DNA of 64,000 bases, from contig NZ_FQWL01000004.1 in the NCBI RefSeq assembly GCF_900129665.1, positions 186,001 to 250,000 on the forward strand. The letters are read 5' to 3'. Of the stretch, positions 14,688 through 23,630 are shown one piece after another. Position 1 is the first letter of the stretch. Each line of letters starts with the position of its first letter. A program made the translations under genes and the position numbers. The notes under the pieces were generated by a model, which saw nothing but the letters and a program-made list of their open reading frames with translations, was not told the DNA's origin and searched no databases. Source of the DNA: Flagellimonas flava. Its GTDB lineage: Bacteria; Bacteroidota; Bacteroidia; Flavobacteriales; Flavobacteriaceae.

Positions 14688-16301
14688 ATGTCGCAAAAGC
14701 TGATAGAGATAGCAAAGATTTCTGCACTTCAAGAAAAACAACCCACATACGCCTTAGTACTTAACACCGATCTTGTCATTGTAAAGCATGAAACGGGAAT
14801 TTCCATTTTGTACGGCCGCTGCCATCATAGAGGGGCCTTGCTGGCGGATGGTCATATTGATGGCCAAAATCTGATTTGTGGTGTCCACGGGTGGGATTAT
14901 CGCTATGACACAGGAATCAGCGAATACAATAATGATGAACAACTCCATAAGTTCCAAGAATATGTAGACGGGGACTCGCTTCAGGTTGATGAAAACGAAA
15001 TAGCCTCTTTTGAAAAAGAACACCCCCAACCCTTTGACCGGGAAGCCTATTTGGGAACCTATGCAGATACCCACCCGGAAGATACCGAGCCCTATACGGG
15101 ATACATCAAGGAATTGGCACGAAATGGACTGAAAAACTTAGGGCACCATGGGTTTTCAGCTTCCATGGGTGTGGATCGTAATACCCTTCCGAAATGGAGC
15201 GACATCCAGTTTTTACCCGCTCAACTGGCCACAAGACCGCTTCTGGACCATGAGGAAGTTGCCACCAAGGTTACCATTGGCCCTAAAGCCAAAAAGCCTC
15301 TGGAGTTGGAAATTCCACTTTTTGTAAGTGATATGAGTTTCGGGGCGCTCAGTCGAGAAGCAAAAATTGCTCTTTCCAAAGGAGCGGAGTTGGCCGGAAC
15401 CGGAATTTGCTCTGGCGAGGGTGGAATGCTTCCGGATGAGCAGCAAAACAATTCCAGATATTTTTACGAGCTGGCTTCGGCACAATTTGGGTTCTCTTGG
15501 GACAAATTGGATAACGTACAGGCATTTCATTTTAAAGGAGGACAGGGCGCAAAAACTGGAACCGGAGGGCATTTGCCTGGCTCCAAGGTGAGTAAGGAAA
15601 TTGCCGAGGTAAGAGGATTGAAGGAAGGGCAGACCGCAATAAGTCCAGCAACCTTTCCAGATTTTCATGGAGTTGCTGATTTTAAAGCTTTTGCGGATAA
15701 GGTAAGGGAACGCACAGGAGGTATACCCATAGGATTTAAAATTGCGGCCAGTCATATAGAAAAGGATATTCAGTTCGCATTGGATGTAGGGGTGGATTAT
15801 ATTATTCTCGATGGTAGGGGGGGAGGAACCGGTTCCGCGCCCACCATTTTAAGGGATAATATAAATGTGCCCACCATTCCAGCGCTGGCAAGGGCAAGAA
15901 AATATTTGGATAAGGTGGGCGCAACGGATGTTACCCTAATAATTACTGGTGGACTTCGGATTGCGGAGGATTTTTCTAAAGCAATGATGATGGGGGCTGA
16001 TGCGATTGCCGTGTCCAACGCGGCCATCCAGGCCATAGGCTGTTTGGGAATGCGTGCCTGCGGGAGCAATAACTGCCCAGTCGGAATTGCCACGCAAAAA
16101 GAACATTTAAGGAGTCGGTTGATTATAGACGCCTCTGCGAAACAACTGTATAACTTTTTTATAGCTACCAACGACTTGATCAAGGTCGTTGCCAGATCTT
16201 GTGGCTACGATGATATTTCCAAGTTCAATGCAGGTGATTTATCAACCTTTAACAAGGAAATGCACGAGTTAACCGGAATCAATTATGCAGGGGTTCGCTA
16301 A
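14688..16301 (+). CDS. Rieske-fused FMN/Fe-S glutamate-synthase-like protein
   Basis: This 537-residue protein fuses an N-terminal Rieske [2Fe-2S] domain (C45-x-H47 and C64-x2-H67) to a GltB2-type FMN-binding TIM barrel. The barrel shows GGQGAKTGTGGHLPG, the phosphate-binding DGRGGGTGSAP and a C-rich [3Fe-4S] motif CGSNNCPVG near residue 460. There is no glutaminase or gate domain, so it is not a complete glutamate synthase. It probably transfers electrons between the Rieske centre, Fe-S cluster and FMN onto an unknown substrate. The ATG at 14688 is preferred; an alternative GTG 60 bp upstream adds a non-conserved segment. It is the first gene of an operon with three Rieske proteins. Confidence 0.88.
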   Translation: MSQKLIEIAKISALQEKQPTYALVLNTDLVIVKHETGISILYGRCHHRGALLADGHIDGQNLICGVHGWDYRYDTGISEYNNDEQLHKFQEYVDGDSLQVDENEIASFEKEHPQPFDREAYLGTYADTHPEDTEPYTGYIKELARNGLKNLGHHGFSASMGVDRNTLPKWSDIQFLPAQLATRPLLDHEEVATKVTIGPKAKKPLELEIPLFVSDMSFGALSREAKIALSKGAELAGTGICSGEGGMLPDEQQNNSRYFYELASAQFGFSWDKLDNVQAFHFKGGQGAKTGTGGHLPGSKVSKEIAEVRGLKEGQTAISPATFPDFHGVADFKAFADKVRERTGGIPIGFKIAASHIEKDIQFALDVGVDYIILDGRGGGTGSAPTILRDNINVPTIPALARARKYLDKVGATDVTLIITGGLRIAEDFSKAMMMGADAIAVSNAAIQAIGCLGMRACGSNNCPVGIATQKEHLRSRLIIDASAKQLYNFFIATNDLIKVVARSCGYDDISKFNAGDLSTFNKEMHELTGINYAGVR

Positions 16302-16307
16302 GACAAT

Positions 16308-17561
16308 ATGATGTTTCAGATTTTTATCGGCATAGTGGCATTATCATCACTCTTGAGCTTTATCAATAAAAAGTTGTTCAAGCTTCCAGATACCATTGGA
16401 GTAATGTTTTTGGCCATAATTGCTTCCCTTTTTATAGGGGCACTGAATTTTATGGACCATGAGACTTTTGTAAGCGTATGTTCGGTAATCGATGAGATTG
16501 ATTTTAGAACCATTCTATTCGACTTTCTTCTTAGTTTTCTCTTGTTTGCAGGTTCCATCCACGTGAATCTGCACCAATTATTGGAAGAAAAAGGAGCTGT
16601 TTTGATCTATGCCACAGTGGGGGTGTTGATCTCTACCTTTATGATTGGAACCTTGTTCTATTTAGCTGCAGGAAGCATTGGAATGCAGATTGACTATATC
16701 TATTGCTTGGTTTTTGGTGCGCTCATATCACCAACCGATCCAATTGCCGTGCTGGCATTGCTCAAAAAGGCAGGGGCCCCAAAGGATATGGAAATCAAGA
16801 TTGTTGGGGAATCACTTTTTAATGATGGTGTCGGGATCGTCGTTTTCATTTCCCTTCTGTCCATTGCAACGATGACAGGGGAACATGGTGTGGAACCATC
16901 ACATATTTTAACAGAGTTTGGACAGGAGGCCTTGGGCGGAATAGCGCTAGGTCTTGGGTTGGGATTATTAGCACGGTTTTTTCTAAAAAATATTTATGAA
17001 GCTCCAATGGTTGCGGTACATATCTCTATTGCTATGGTAATGGGAGGCTATTGGTTGGCTACCATGGTGCACGTTTCAGGTGCTTTGGCCATGGTGGTAT
17101 TGGGACTTATGGTGGGCGACTATTTGCACAAAAAATGCAATAGCCAACCTTTAAAGGAAAATATGAATGTTTTTTGGAAGGTCTTGGACGAAATTCTAAA
17201 TGCCATTCTATTTGTCCTGATTGGTTTGGAGATAGTAAGTCTAAATTTTCAACCCAACTATTTGATTGCTGGAGTATTGGCAGTTCCCATTGTTTTGATG
17301 TCCAGGTATGTTTCCGTTTGGATTTCCAACATATTGCTAAAAAAGGAGCACAGAAGCAATTCCAACAAGCTGGTAATTCTAACCTGGGCAGGTTTACGCG
17401 GTGGTATTTCCATTGCACTTACGCTTACCTTGCCCGAAGGACAGTTTAGGGAAGGATTAATTTTTATCACCTATTGCGTGGTGGTCTTCTCCATCATTGT
17501 GCAGGGCCTTACCATAGATAAGGTGGTAGTGAAAATGCTTAACAACACAAAAACAAACTAA
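16308..17561 (+). CDS. Na+/H+ antiporter of the CPA1/NhaP type
   Basis: This 417-residue membrane protein has about twelve hydrophobic segments and the CPA1 signature region ALISPTDPIAVLALLKKAGAP followed by GESLFNDGVGIVVF, which contains the ion-binding Asp residues (TDP and ND). It exchanges protons for sodium or another cation across the inner membrane. It lies 6 bp after the Rieske-GltB2 gene and 15 bp before the Rieske-TPP gene, so it is co-transcribed with redox enzymes. This suggests pH, ion or substrate-anion balance is needed for that pathway. Confidence 0.9.
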   Translation: MMFQIFIGIVALSSLLSFINKKLFKLPDTIGVMFLAIIASLFIGALNFMDHETFVSVCSVIDEIDFRTILFDFLLSFLLFAGSIHVNLHQLLEEKGAVLIYATVGVLISTFMIGTLFYLAAGSIGMQIDYIYCLVFGALISPTDPIAVLALLKKAGAPKDMEIKIVGESLFNDGVGIVVFISLLSIATMTGEHGVEPSHILTEFGQEALGGIALGLGLGLLARFFLKNIYEAPMVAVHISIAMVMGGYWLATMVHVSGALAMVVLGLMVGDYLHKKCNSQPLKENMNVFWKVLDEILNAILFVLIGLEIVSLNFQPNYLIAGVLAVPIVLMSRYVSVWISNILLKKEHRSNSNKLVILTWAGLRGGISIALTLTLPEGQFREGLIFITYCVVVFSIIVQGLTIDKVVVKMLNNTKTN

Positions 17562-17576
17562 AATCGATTTCCAACT

Positions 17577-19529
17577 ATGGCTACAAAGAAAACAGTTTGG
17601 TATAAGGTATTGGATAACAAAAAGGAACTTCCTGAGGGTAGGGTAAAAACCGTTACAGCCGCCCATAAGGGAATTTGTTTGACACATTTTGAGGGCAAAT
17701 TTTCTGCCCTGGACAACAAATGCCCCCATCAGGGAGGTCCTCTTGGTGAAGGTTCTATTGAAAATGGAATGCTTCGATGTCCATGGCACGGTTGGGATTT
17801 TCATCCACAAACAGGAATTCCCCCAGGAGGTTATGATGACGGTATTGCCACGTTTGAAATCAAAGAAGAGGGGGATGCAGTTTATGTAGGTGTTGCCGAG
17901 GAGGATGATCATGAAACCACAATTTCGGATATTATGGCCGAGACTATGGTGAATTGGGGAGTGACCAAGGTTTTTGGGATGGTGGGACATTCCAATCTTG
18001 GTTTTGCTGATGCCATGAAACGCCAAGAAGAAAAAGGGAAACTCAACTTTTACGGGATTCGGCATGAAGGAGCAGCGGCATTTGCAGCTTCTGCATATGG
18101 TAAATTAACTGGTAAACCGGCCGGCTGTTTTTCCATAGCAGGACCGGGAGCGACCAATATGTTTACCGGCATGTGGGATGCCAAGGTGGATAGGGCTCCT
18201 TTACTGGCCTTAACGGGGCAGGTGGCCACCCAGGTTGTGGGTACGGGTAACTTTCAAGAAGTTGACCTAGTGCAAGCCTTCGGAAGTGTAGCCGAATTCA
18301 ATCATAGGGTGCAAAGCGATAGCAAACATGCGGAGTTAATGTCCCTAGCTGTCAAACATGCGATTCTAAAGCGGGATGTTGCCCACCTTACCTTCCCCGA
18401 TGAGGTGCAGGAACGGAAAGCAAAACCAAATGAAGCCACCCAAACCCCGGAAAAACGGATTACCTCCATGGAAATTGCCCCACCCAAGGAAGCGGTAGAC
18501 GATTCGCTGGCACTGCTCAAGAAATCCAAACGACCTGTGATCGTCATGGGACATGGGGCGAGAGCACATAAGAAGGCCATTATAAAATTTGCGGAACAAT
18601 TAAAAGCACCCGTGGTGACTACTTTTAAGGGTAAGGGCTTAATTCCAGATAATCACCCTTTGGGTGGTGGGGTTTTAGGTAGAAGTGGGACACCCATAGC
18701 CTCTTGGTTTATGAACGAATGTGATGTATTGTTGGTTTTTGGGGCCTCTTTTTCCAACCATACAGGGATTACATCAAAGAAACCCATTATACAAGTGGAT
18801 TTTGACCCCTTGGCCCTTAGTAAGTTTCACAAGGTGGAAGTAGCTGTTTGGGGTGAAATCTCAAGAACCCTGGAACTCTTTCAATCTGGATTGAAAAACA
18901 ATTTGGATACCATTGATCAAACTCGAGAGGTTGCAGAACGATGGGCAATATGGAAAGCGGAAAAGAAGAAACGACTTCTTGAAACTTCGGATGAGGGAGT
19001 AAGCTCCATTGCGGTCTTCGATACCATGAATCAGTTGACCCCGGAGGATGCCGTTATGTGCGTGGATGTAGGTAACAATGCCTATTCCTTCGGGCGCTAT
19101 TTTGAAAGCAAGGAGCAGGATTTCCTAATGTCTGGTTATTTGGGGTCCATCGGATTTGCCTTGCCTGGATCTATGGGCGCTTGGGCGGCGGTAGGGGATA
19201 CCAGACCCGTGGTGGCTGTTGCCGGGGATGGTGGGCTATGTCAATATTTAGCGGAAATTACAACCTTGGTTAAATACAAAATGCCGGTGAAATTAATAGT
19301 TCTGAACAATCATGAACTGGGAAAAATTTCCAAAGAGCAACGCGCTGGCGAATTTGATGTATGGAAAACCTCACTTTCCAACCCAAATTTTGCTGAATTC
19401 GCACAGTCCTGTGGCGCGTGGGGAAACCGGGTGGACAAACAAGAAGATCTTACTGCCGCAATGAAGGAACTTTTTGCCCAGAAAGGCCCAGCGGTCTTGG
19501 AGGTAATTACAGATGTAAACCTTATATAA
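17577..19529 (+). CDS. Rieske-fused thiamine-diphosphate enzyme
   Basis: This 650-residue protein has an N-terminal Rieske domain (C49-x-H51, C68-x2-H71) followed from about residue 118 by a complete ThDP-dependent enzyme of the acetolactate synthase/pyruvate oxidase type. The catalytic Glu lies in RHEGAAAFAA, GPGATN follows, and the diphosphate-Mg motif runs from GDGG to NN (VVAVAGDGG... LIVLNNHELG). Members decarboxylate 2-oxoacids and, in oxidases, pass electrons on; here the fused Rieske centre could take that role. The substrate is unknown. Fusion of a Rieske domain to a ThDP enzyme is uncommon. Two bases separate it from the next gene. Confidence 0.88.
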   Translation: MATKKTVWYKVLDNKKELPEGRVKTVTAAHKGICLTHFEGKFSALDNKCPHQGGPLGEGSIENGMLRCPWHGWDFHPQTGIPPGGYDDGIATFEIKEEGDAVYVGVAEEDDHETTISDIMAETMVNWGVTKVFGMVGHSNLGFADAMKRQEEKGKLNFYGIRHEGAAAFAASAYGKLTGKPAGCFSIAGPGATNMFTGMWDAKVDRAPLLALTGQVATQVVGTGNFQEVDLVQAFGSVAEFNHRVQSDSKHAELMSLAVKHAILKRDVAHLTFPDEVQERKAKPNEATQTPEKRITSMEIAPPKEAVDDSLALLKKSKRPVIVMGHGARAHKKAIIKFAEQLKAPVVTTFKGKGLIPDNHPLGGGVLGRSGTPIASWFMNECDVLLVFGASFSNHTGITSKKPIIQVDFDPLALSKFHKVEVAVWGEISRTLELFQSGLKNNLDTIDQTREVAERWAIWKAEKKKRLLETSDEGVSSIAVFDTMNQLTPEDAVMCVDVGNNAYSFGRYFESKEQDFLMSGYLGSIGFALPGSMGAWAAVGDTRPVVAVAGDGGLCQYLAEITTLVKYKMPVKLIVLNNHELGKISKEQRAGEFDVWKTSLSNPNFAEFAQSCGAWGNRVDKQEDLTAAMKELFAQKGPAVLEVITDVNLI

Positions 19530-19531
19530 CC

Positions 19532-19741
19532 ATGCTTTTGGTCATTCAAATTTTTTTAACGCTGCTTGCAACGTATTTCATTATAGGTCTTGCGTTTGCA
19601 CTTTTCTTTGTGTTTGGCGGTGCCACAAAGCTTGACCCGTTGATGAAGGATAGCAAAAAGATGGTCAGGGTGTTGTTATTTCCAGGAGTCGTGGCCACAT
19701 GGCCTTTTTTATTGCGGAACTTGATAAGGAACAAATCATGA
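19532..19741 (+). CDS. Small integral membrane protein of the Rieske operon
   Basis: This 69-residue protein consists of one long or two short membrane helices (LLVIQIFLTLLATYFIIGLAFALFFVF) and a basic end (LRNLIRNKS). The ATG at 19532 follows the previous stop by 2 bp; longer frames would run into the ThDP gene and are unlikely. Its stop overlaps the next start (ATGA). It may be a subunit of a membrane complex with the Rieske ferric-reductase-like protein. Confidence 0.75.
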   Translation: MLLVIQIFLTLLATYFIIGLAFALFFVFGGATKLDPLMKDSKKMVRVLLFPGVVATWPFLLRNLIRNKS

Positions 19742-20100
19742 TTGCAGGTCAGCGAAAAGCACATCGACAAATATGGTTGGCCATAGGACTTGCCCTGCCC
19801 ATACTCTTGTTTTTTGCCACAAGAGATCTTGATTTTTCCGGTGAGACTGAGGACGTTGGTCATCCCGATCAATTCGTTTCCAAAATGTTGCAGAATAGGA
19901 CCCTACATCTCAAATTAAATGCACCTTTAAAAAATCCATCGGCTGTGGTGTATGCCATTGACTCCAAAGGAAATCCCGGAAAAATACTTGGACAACTGTA
20001 CGGGGAGGGGGAGTATCAGTTTATACTTCCAGTTGATGCATCGGGCATTTCCGTGGTTGATGAACTAAAGAATGAAAAAATTTATACCACTACTTTCTGA
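19738..20100 (+). CDS. Membrane-anchored protein of the Rieske operon
   Basis: This 120-residue protein has one N-terminal anchor (IWLAIGLALPILLFF) and a periplasmic beta-rich domain (LHLKLNAPL, SAVVYAID, GEYQFILPVD) of about 85 residues. No family is recognised. It starts in a 4-bp overlap with the 69-residue gene and ends in a TGATG overlap with the next, so three genes are translationally coupled. Probably a periplasmic subunit. Confidence 0.75.
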   Translation: MIAGQRKAHRQIWLAIGLALPILLFFATRDLDFSGETEDVGHPDQFVSKMLQNRTLHLKLNAPLKNPSAVVYAIDSKGNPGKILGQLYGEGEYQFILPVDASGISVVDELKNEKIYTTTF

Positions 20101-21131
20101 TGGGGCTAGACTATAAATTGGTGCTTTGGAACAAGCACAAGAAGACATATGATAAGATCATCGTTTTGGGTATGCTGGCCTATTTGGTGTTGTTCTTTGT
20201 TCTGAGTTTTTTGATCAATCCTGAGTTAACAGCCGAAACCGTAATCATAAGGGCTTTCGGTTCTTTAGCCATTTTAATGCTACATATCATCTTGGCAATA
20301 GGCCCGTTAAGTCGATTGAATCCCCAATTTTTACCCATTTTGTATAATAGAAGGCATTTGGGGGTGAGTATGTTTCTTGCGGCCTTTATACATGGTGGGA
20401 TATCAATTTTTCAATTTCACGCCCTAGGGAGTACCAATCCAATTTATGCTATTTTCACCTCGAACATGGAGTATGGTTCGCTGACCAATTTTCCTTTTCA
20501 GGTTTTGGGTTTTTTGGCTTTGTTGATTTTATTTCTGATGGCATCAACCAGTCATGATTTTTTTCTAAAGAATCTTTCGCCTAGAATTTGGAAAGGTCTT
20601 CATATGCTGGTATATCTGGCGTATGCCCTGGTGGTGATGCATGTTTTTCTAGGTGCTTTTCAGCAAGAGACCTCGCCATTTACGATGACTTTTTTGATAC
20701 TTGGATTTGTAACCATTTCTGGTTTGCACCTTGTAGCAGCCTTTAAGGAGTCCAAAGTGGATGGGTTGAAAAGCAGCGTCGATGACTCGGGTTGGCTTGA
20801 GGTGTGCAATGTGAACGAAATTGCTAATAACAGGGCCAAAATATTCACTGTGGCCGGCGAGCGGGTAGCGATATTTAAATACGACGGTAAGTTATCCGCA
20901 ATACACAATGTATGCAAGCATCAAGGCGGACCTTTGGGAGAAGGAAAGGTTGTTGATGGGTGTATTACCTGTCCTTGGCACGGGTATCAGTACCTTCCAC
21001 ACAATGGACAATCACCCCCGCCATTTACCGAAAAAGTGATTACCTACGAGCTGCGATTGTCAAACGGGATAATTTATATCAATCCTAATGGGTTTTCGGA
21101 GGGAACGGAAGTTAAACCTTTGAATTATTGA
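20100..21131 (+). CDS. Ferric-reductase-like membrane protein with Rieske domain
   Basis: This 343-residue protein has six or so membrane helices in its first 215 residues with well-placed His residues (H62, H86, H98, H168, H181), the pattern of ferric-reductase/MsrQ-type haem b domains. A Rieske domain forms the C-terminal third (C272-x-H274, C291-x2-H294). It should carry electrons across the inner membrane between a soluble Rieske partner and the quinone pool or a periplasmic acceptor. The direction is unknown. The Rieske motif HQGGPLGEG is nearly the same as in the ThDP fusion of this operon, suggesting related origin. Confidence 0.85.
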   Translation: MGLDYKLVLWNKHKKTYDKIIVLGMLAYLVLFFVLSFLINPELTAETVIIRAFGSLAILMLHIILAIGPLSRLNPQFLPILYNRRHLGVSMFLAAFIHGGISIFQFHALGSTNPIYAIFTSNMEYGSLTNFPFQVLGFLALLILFLMASTSHDFFLKNLSPRIWKGLHMLVYLAYALVVMHVFLGAFQQETSPFTMTFLILGFVTISGLHLVAAFKESKVDGLKSSVDDSGWLEVCNVNEIANNRAKIFTVAGERVAIFKYDGKLSAIHNVCKHQGGPLGEGKVVDGCITCPWHGYQYLPHNGQSPPPFTEKVITYELRLSNGIIYINPNGFSEGTEVKPLNY

Positions 21132-21133
21132 CT

Positions 21134-21922
21134 ATGGAGAAACAGGATGAATTTTACATTGGGTATGTCGATGAGGTAGGGGCCCAGACAAAAAAAAGTT
21201 TAAAAAAATTCACCTTCGGAGCCATTGGAGTTTTGCTTTTGGCAAGCTTTCTCTTTGCCTTTTTTCAAAAACCGGCGAGGGCCAGCGCGTTCGATTTTGA
21301 TACCCCGACCAAAATTTCGGGAACCTATTTTGAGGTACCATACCCCATGCTTCGTGTTAAACTTGGGGAGAATGCCTATAAGAATATCCTGCTCTTGGGC
21401 TTTGGTAAATTTGGCGCCAACAACTATGTAAAGGACATCAGAGAGGACGTAGGGGATTTGAATGGCAAGCACCTAACCATAGAAGGAAACCTTGTCTACT
21501 ATAATGGTAAGACCCTGCTCCAAATCGATGATAGCCAGAAAATAAGTTTGGATGAAGAGATTATCGTTCCTCCTCTAAAACCTTCTTCTTTGGGACATCT
21601 GGAGATTACTGGAGAAATTGTTGATCCAAAATGCTATTTTGGGGTAATGAAGCCGGGTTTCGGTAAAATCCATCGTAGCTGTGCGGCGCTCTGTATTGCG
21701 GGAGGCATCCCGCCGGTCTTGGTTTCTTCAGAGAAAAATGAAGTTTCGGACTATTTTTTATTGGCCGATATGAAAGGAAACCCCTTGCATAAAGACATAT
21801 TACCCTATATAGGACAGCCACTTCAAGTTGGGGGCAAAGTCGAAAAGATAGGGGATTGGCATCTTTTGCGAATTGATGTTGACTCCATAATAAAAATGGA
21901 CAAAAAATCTTCAATTTATTAA
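21134..21922 (+). CDS. Membrane-anchored protein with Cys/His motif
   Basis: This 262-residue protein has an anchor near residues 27-45 (FGAIGVLLLASFLFAFF) and a periplasmic part with the motif GEIVDPKCYFGVMKPG, then HRSCAALCIAGGIPP: C167, H180, C183 and C187 could form a metal or haem site. I have seen this motif in unnamed proteins of Rieske operons but know no assigned function. The ATG at 21134 follows the previous stop by 2 bp. It probably docks on the Rieske membrane protein as an electron acceptor or donor. Confidence 0.75.
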   Translation: MEKQDEFYIGYVDEVGAQTKKSLKKFTFGAIGVLLLASFLFAFFQKPARASAFDFDTPTKISGTYFEVPYPMLRVKLGENAYKNILLLGFGKFGANNYVKDIREDVGDLNGKHLTIEGNLVYYNGKTLLQIDDSQKISLDEEIIVPPLKPSSLGHLEITGEIVDPKCYFGVMKPGFGKIHRSCAALCIAGGIPPVLVSSEKNEVSDYFLLADMKGNPLHKDILPYIGQPLQVGGKVEKIGDWHLLRIDVDSIIKMDKKSSIY

Positions 21923-21923
21923 G

Positions 21924-22370
21924 ATGAAAAAAATAATACTATTAGCTTTTCTGCTACTAGGTACGATTGCCTACAGTCAATCCAAGCATTTCAACACCAA
22001 AAAAGGATATGCAGCCCATGGGTACGATGTGGTGGCTTACTTTGATGGTAGCGCAACACTGGGAAACAAAGACATAGGAACAACCTTCCAAGGAATAGAT
22101 TATAAATTCTCGACCAAAGAGAATTTGGAGCGCTTTAATACCGATCCAGCTGCCTATGTGCCCCAATATGGAGGTTATTGCGCGTATGCGATAGCCGTAT
22201 CTGGAAAAAAGGTAAATGTTAATCCGGAGACCTATGAGATAAGGGATGGGAAGCTTTACTTGTTTTACAACGCCGGCAAGACCAATACCTTGGATCTATG
22301 GCTAAAGGAGTCCCCCGAAACACTTCAGCTTACAGCCGACAAGAACTGGAAGAAAATAGCAGGAAAGTAA
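21924..22370 (+). CDS. Exported YHS-domain protein
   Basis: This 148-residue protein has a signal peptide (ILLAFLLLGTIAYSQ) and a YHS-like domain: GYDVVAYFDG, GIDYKFSTKENLERF and PQYGGYCAYAIA. YHS domains are found with metal-handling proteins. It starts one base after the previous stop and is the last gene of the Rieske operon. It is likely periplasmic and may deliver or sense a metal for the operon's proteins. Confidence 0.85.
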   Translation: MKKIILLAFLLLGTIAYSQSKHFNTKKGYAAHGYDVVAYFDGSATLGNKDIGTTFQGIDYKFSTKENLERFNTDPAAYVPQYGGYCAYAIAVSGKKVNVNPETYEIRDGKLYLFYNAGKTNTLDLWLKESPETLQLTADKNWKKIAGK

Positions 22371-22484
22371 CTCGGTGTCCAGTTAAAAATCCTTAAAAAT
22401 AGCACCGAATTTGTGCCATGCTGTTAGGTATGCCTATTTTAGAGACTATTATTAACAATGTTAATGCGGATGCCTTCTTTTCAA

Positions 22485-23138
22485 ATGAATAGCTATGCCA
22501 AGGTAGTTTTATCTGGACTTTTGATAAGCTTCCTAGGAGCACTTCCATTTGGAACATTGAATTTAACGGCCTTTGACATAGCCGCTTCCCAAAGTTTGGA
22601 AGCCGCATGGTGGTTTGCCGCTGCGGTGGTATTGGTGGAACTTGGGGTGGTGCGGTTGACCTTGATTGGAAACGAACGCCTGCATTTGGGAGAAAAGTTC
22701 TCATTTTATATCATTCCTTTTGGAATTATATTGTTGCTGTATCTGGCACTTTCTAGTTTCCAGGCTTCCGTTGCGGTTTCTGAAGCAAGTTCAAAAATTG
22801 GATTATTGCCCAAAATCAGCTCCGCCTTTGTATTGGGACTGCTGTTAAGTGCCCTCAACCCCCTGCAGGTTCCTTTTTGGATGACCTGGAACAAGGTACT
22901 ATCGGGTAAAGGGGTCTTAAAAAAATCCAAGACAAGCTATAATGGCTATCTTTTGGGCATTGGGATTGGAACTGTTTCTGCGTTGGCCCTCTTTATTTTG
23001 GCGGGGAAATACATTTTTTCCAACTATGACAACTACAGTACGGTTACCAACATTCTTATGGGGTTGCTGTATTTGGGTTTTTCCATATATCTTTCATATC
23101 TATTCTTTAAGAAACGTCTCAACTTGAAAATACAATAA
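22485..23138 (+). CDS. LysE-type translocator
   Basis: This 217-residue membrane protein has six hydrophobic segments and opens with LISFLGALPFGTLNLTAFD, matching the substrate-path end of LysE/RhtB amino-acid exporters; NPLQVPFWMTW is the second characteristic segment. The start is uncertain: ATGs at 22458, 22464 and 22470 are possible, but 22485 places the first helix as in the family. Substrate unknown. The next gene follows after 6 bp. Confidence 0.8.
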   Translation: MNSYAKVVLSGLLISFLGALPFGTLNLTAFDIAASQSLEAAWWFAAAVVLVELGVVRLTLIGNERLHLGEKFSFYIIPFGIILLLYLALSSFQASVAVSEASSKIGLLPKISSAFVLGLLLSALNPLQVPFWMTWNKVLSGKGVLKKSKTSYNGYLLGIGIGTVSALALFILAGKYIFSNYDNYSTVTNILMGLLYLGFSIYLSYLFFKKRLNLKIQ

Positions 23139-23144
23139 ACAATT

Positions 23145-23630
23145 ATGTTTAGATCCTCTATAGCTACCTTGGAACAGTTCAAGGAAATTCTACTGCAATT
23201 GCCAGAAGAATGCTATTCCAAATCTTGTAAAGTCCTTTCTGATGCCACAATTGGGCAACATACAAGACATATCATAGAATTGTATCTGTGCCTTATCAAT
23301 GGCTATGAGAATGCCGATGTCTCCTATGACCGAAGGGAAAGAAACCGAAGAATTGAACAAGAATTACCATTTGCAGTGGAACAACTAACAAGCATACAAT
23401 CAACACTCCAAAAGCCCAATAAAACGGTGAGGGTGAGTTACGAATTAGGCGATGCCGAAACCTGCTTGGAATCCAATTATTACCGGGAGGTCATGTACAA
23501 TTTGGAGCACACCATACATCACCATGCACTTATTAAGGTGGGTATCCTATTTTTTACCGACATTCCGTTGCCTGAATCATTTGGAATAGCTCCGTCAACC
23601 CTTCAACACCGTCAAGCATGTGCACAGTAA
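23145..23630 (+). CDS. DinB-family protein
   Basis: This 161-residue helical protein has the three His positions of DinB-type four-helix bundles: IGQHTRHIIE in the second helix and NLEHTIHHHALI in the last. The family binds a divalent metal and includes thiol-dependent S-transferases and proteins of unknown role. Its 3' end overlaps the NRDE gene by 13 bp. Confidence 0.8.
   Translation: MFRSSIATLEQFKEILLQLPEECYSKSCKVLSDATIGQHTRHIIELYLCLINGYENADVSYDRRERNRRIEQELPFAVEQLTSIQSTLQKPNKTVRVSYELGDAETCLESNYYREVMYNLEHTIHHHALIKVGILFFTDIPLPESFGIAPSTLQHRQACAQ

Noticed and set aside
15213..15755. A 180-codon minus-strand frame opposite the Rieske-GltB2 gene
   Set aside because: Lies fully inside a strongly conserved coding region on the other strand; its translation has no recognisable motif.
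17457..18065. A 202-codon minus-strand frame opposite the Rieske-ThDP gene
   Set aside because: Overlaps the conserved Rieske and ThDP motifs on the plus strand and is best explained as a shadow frame.
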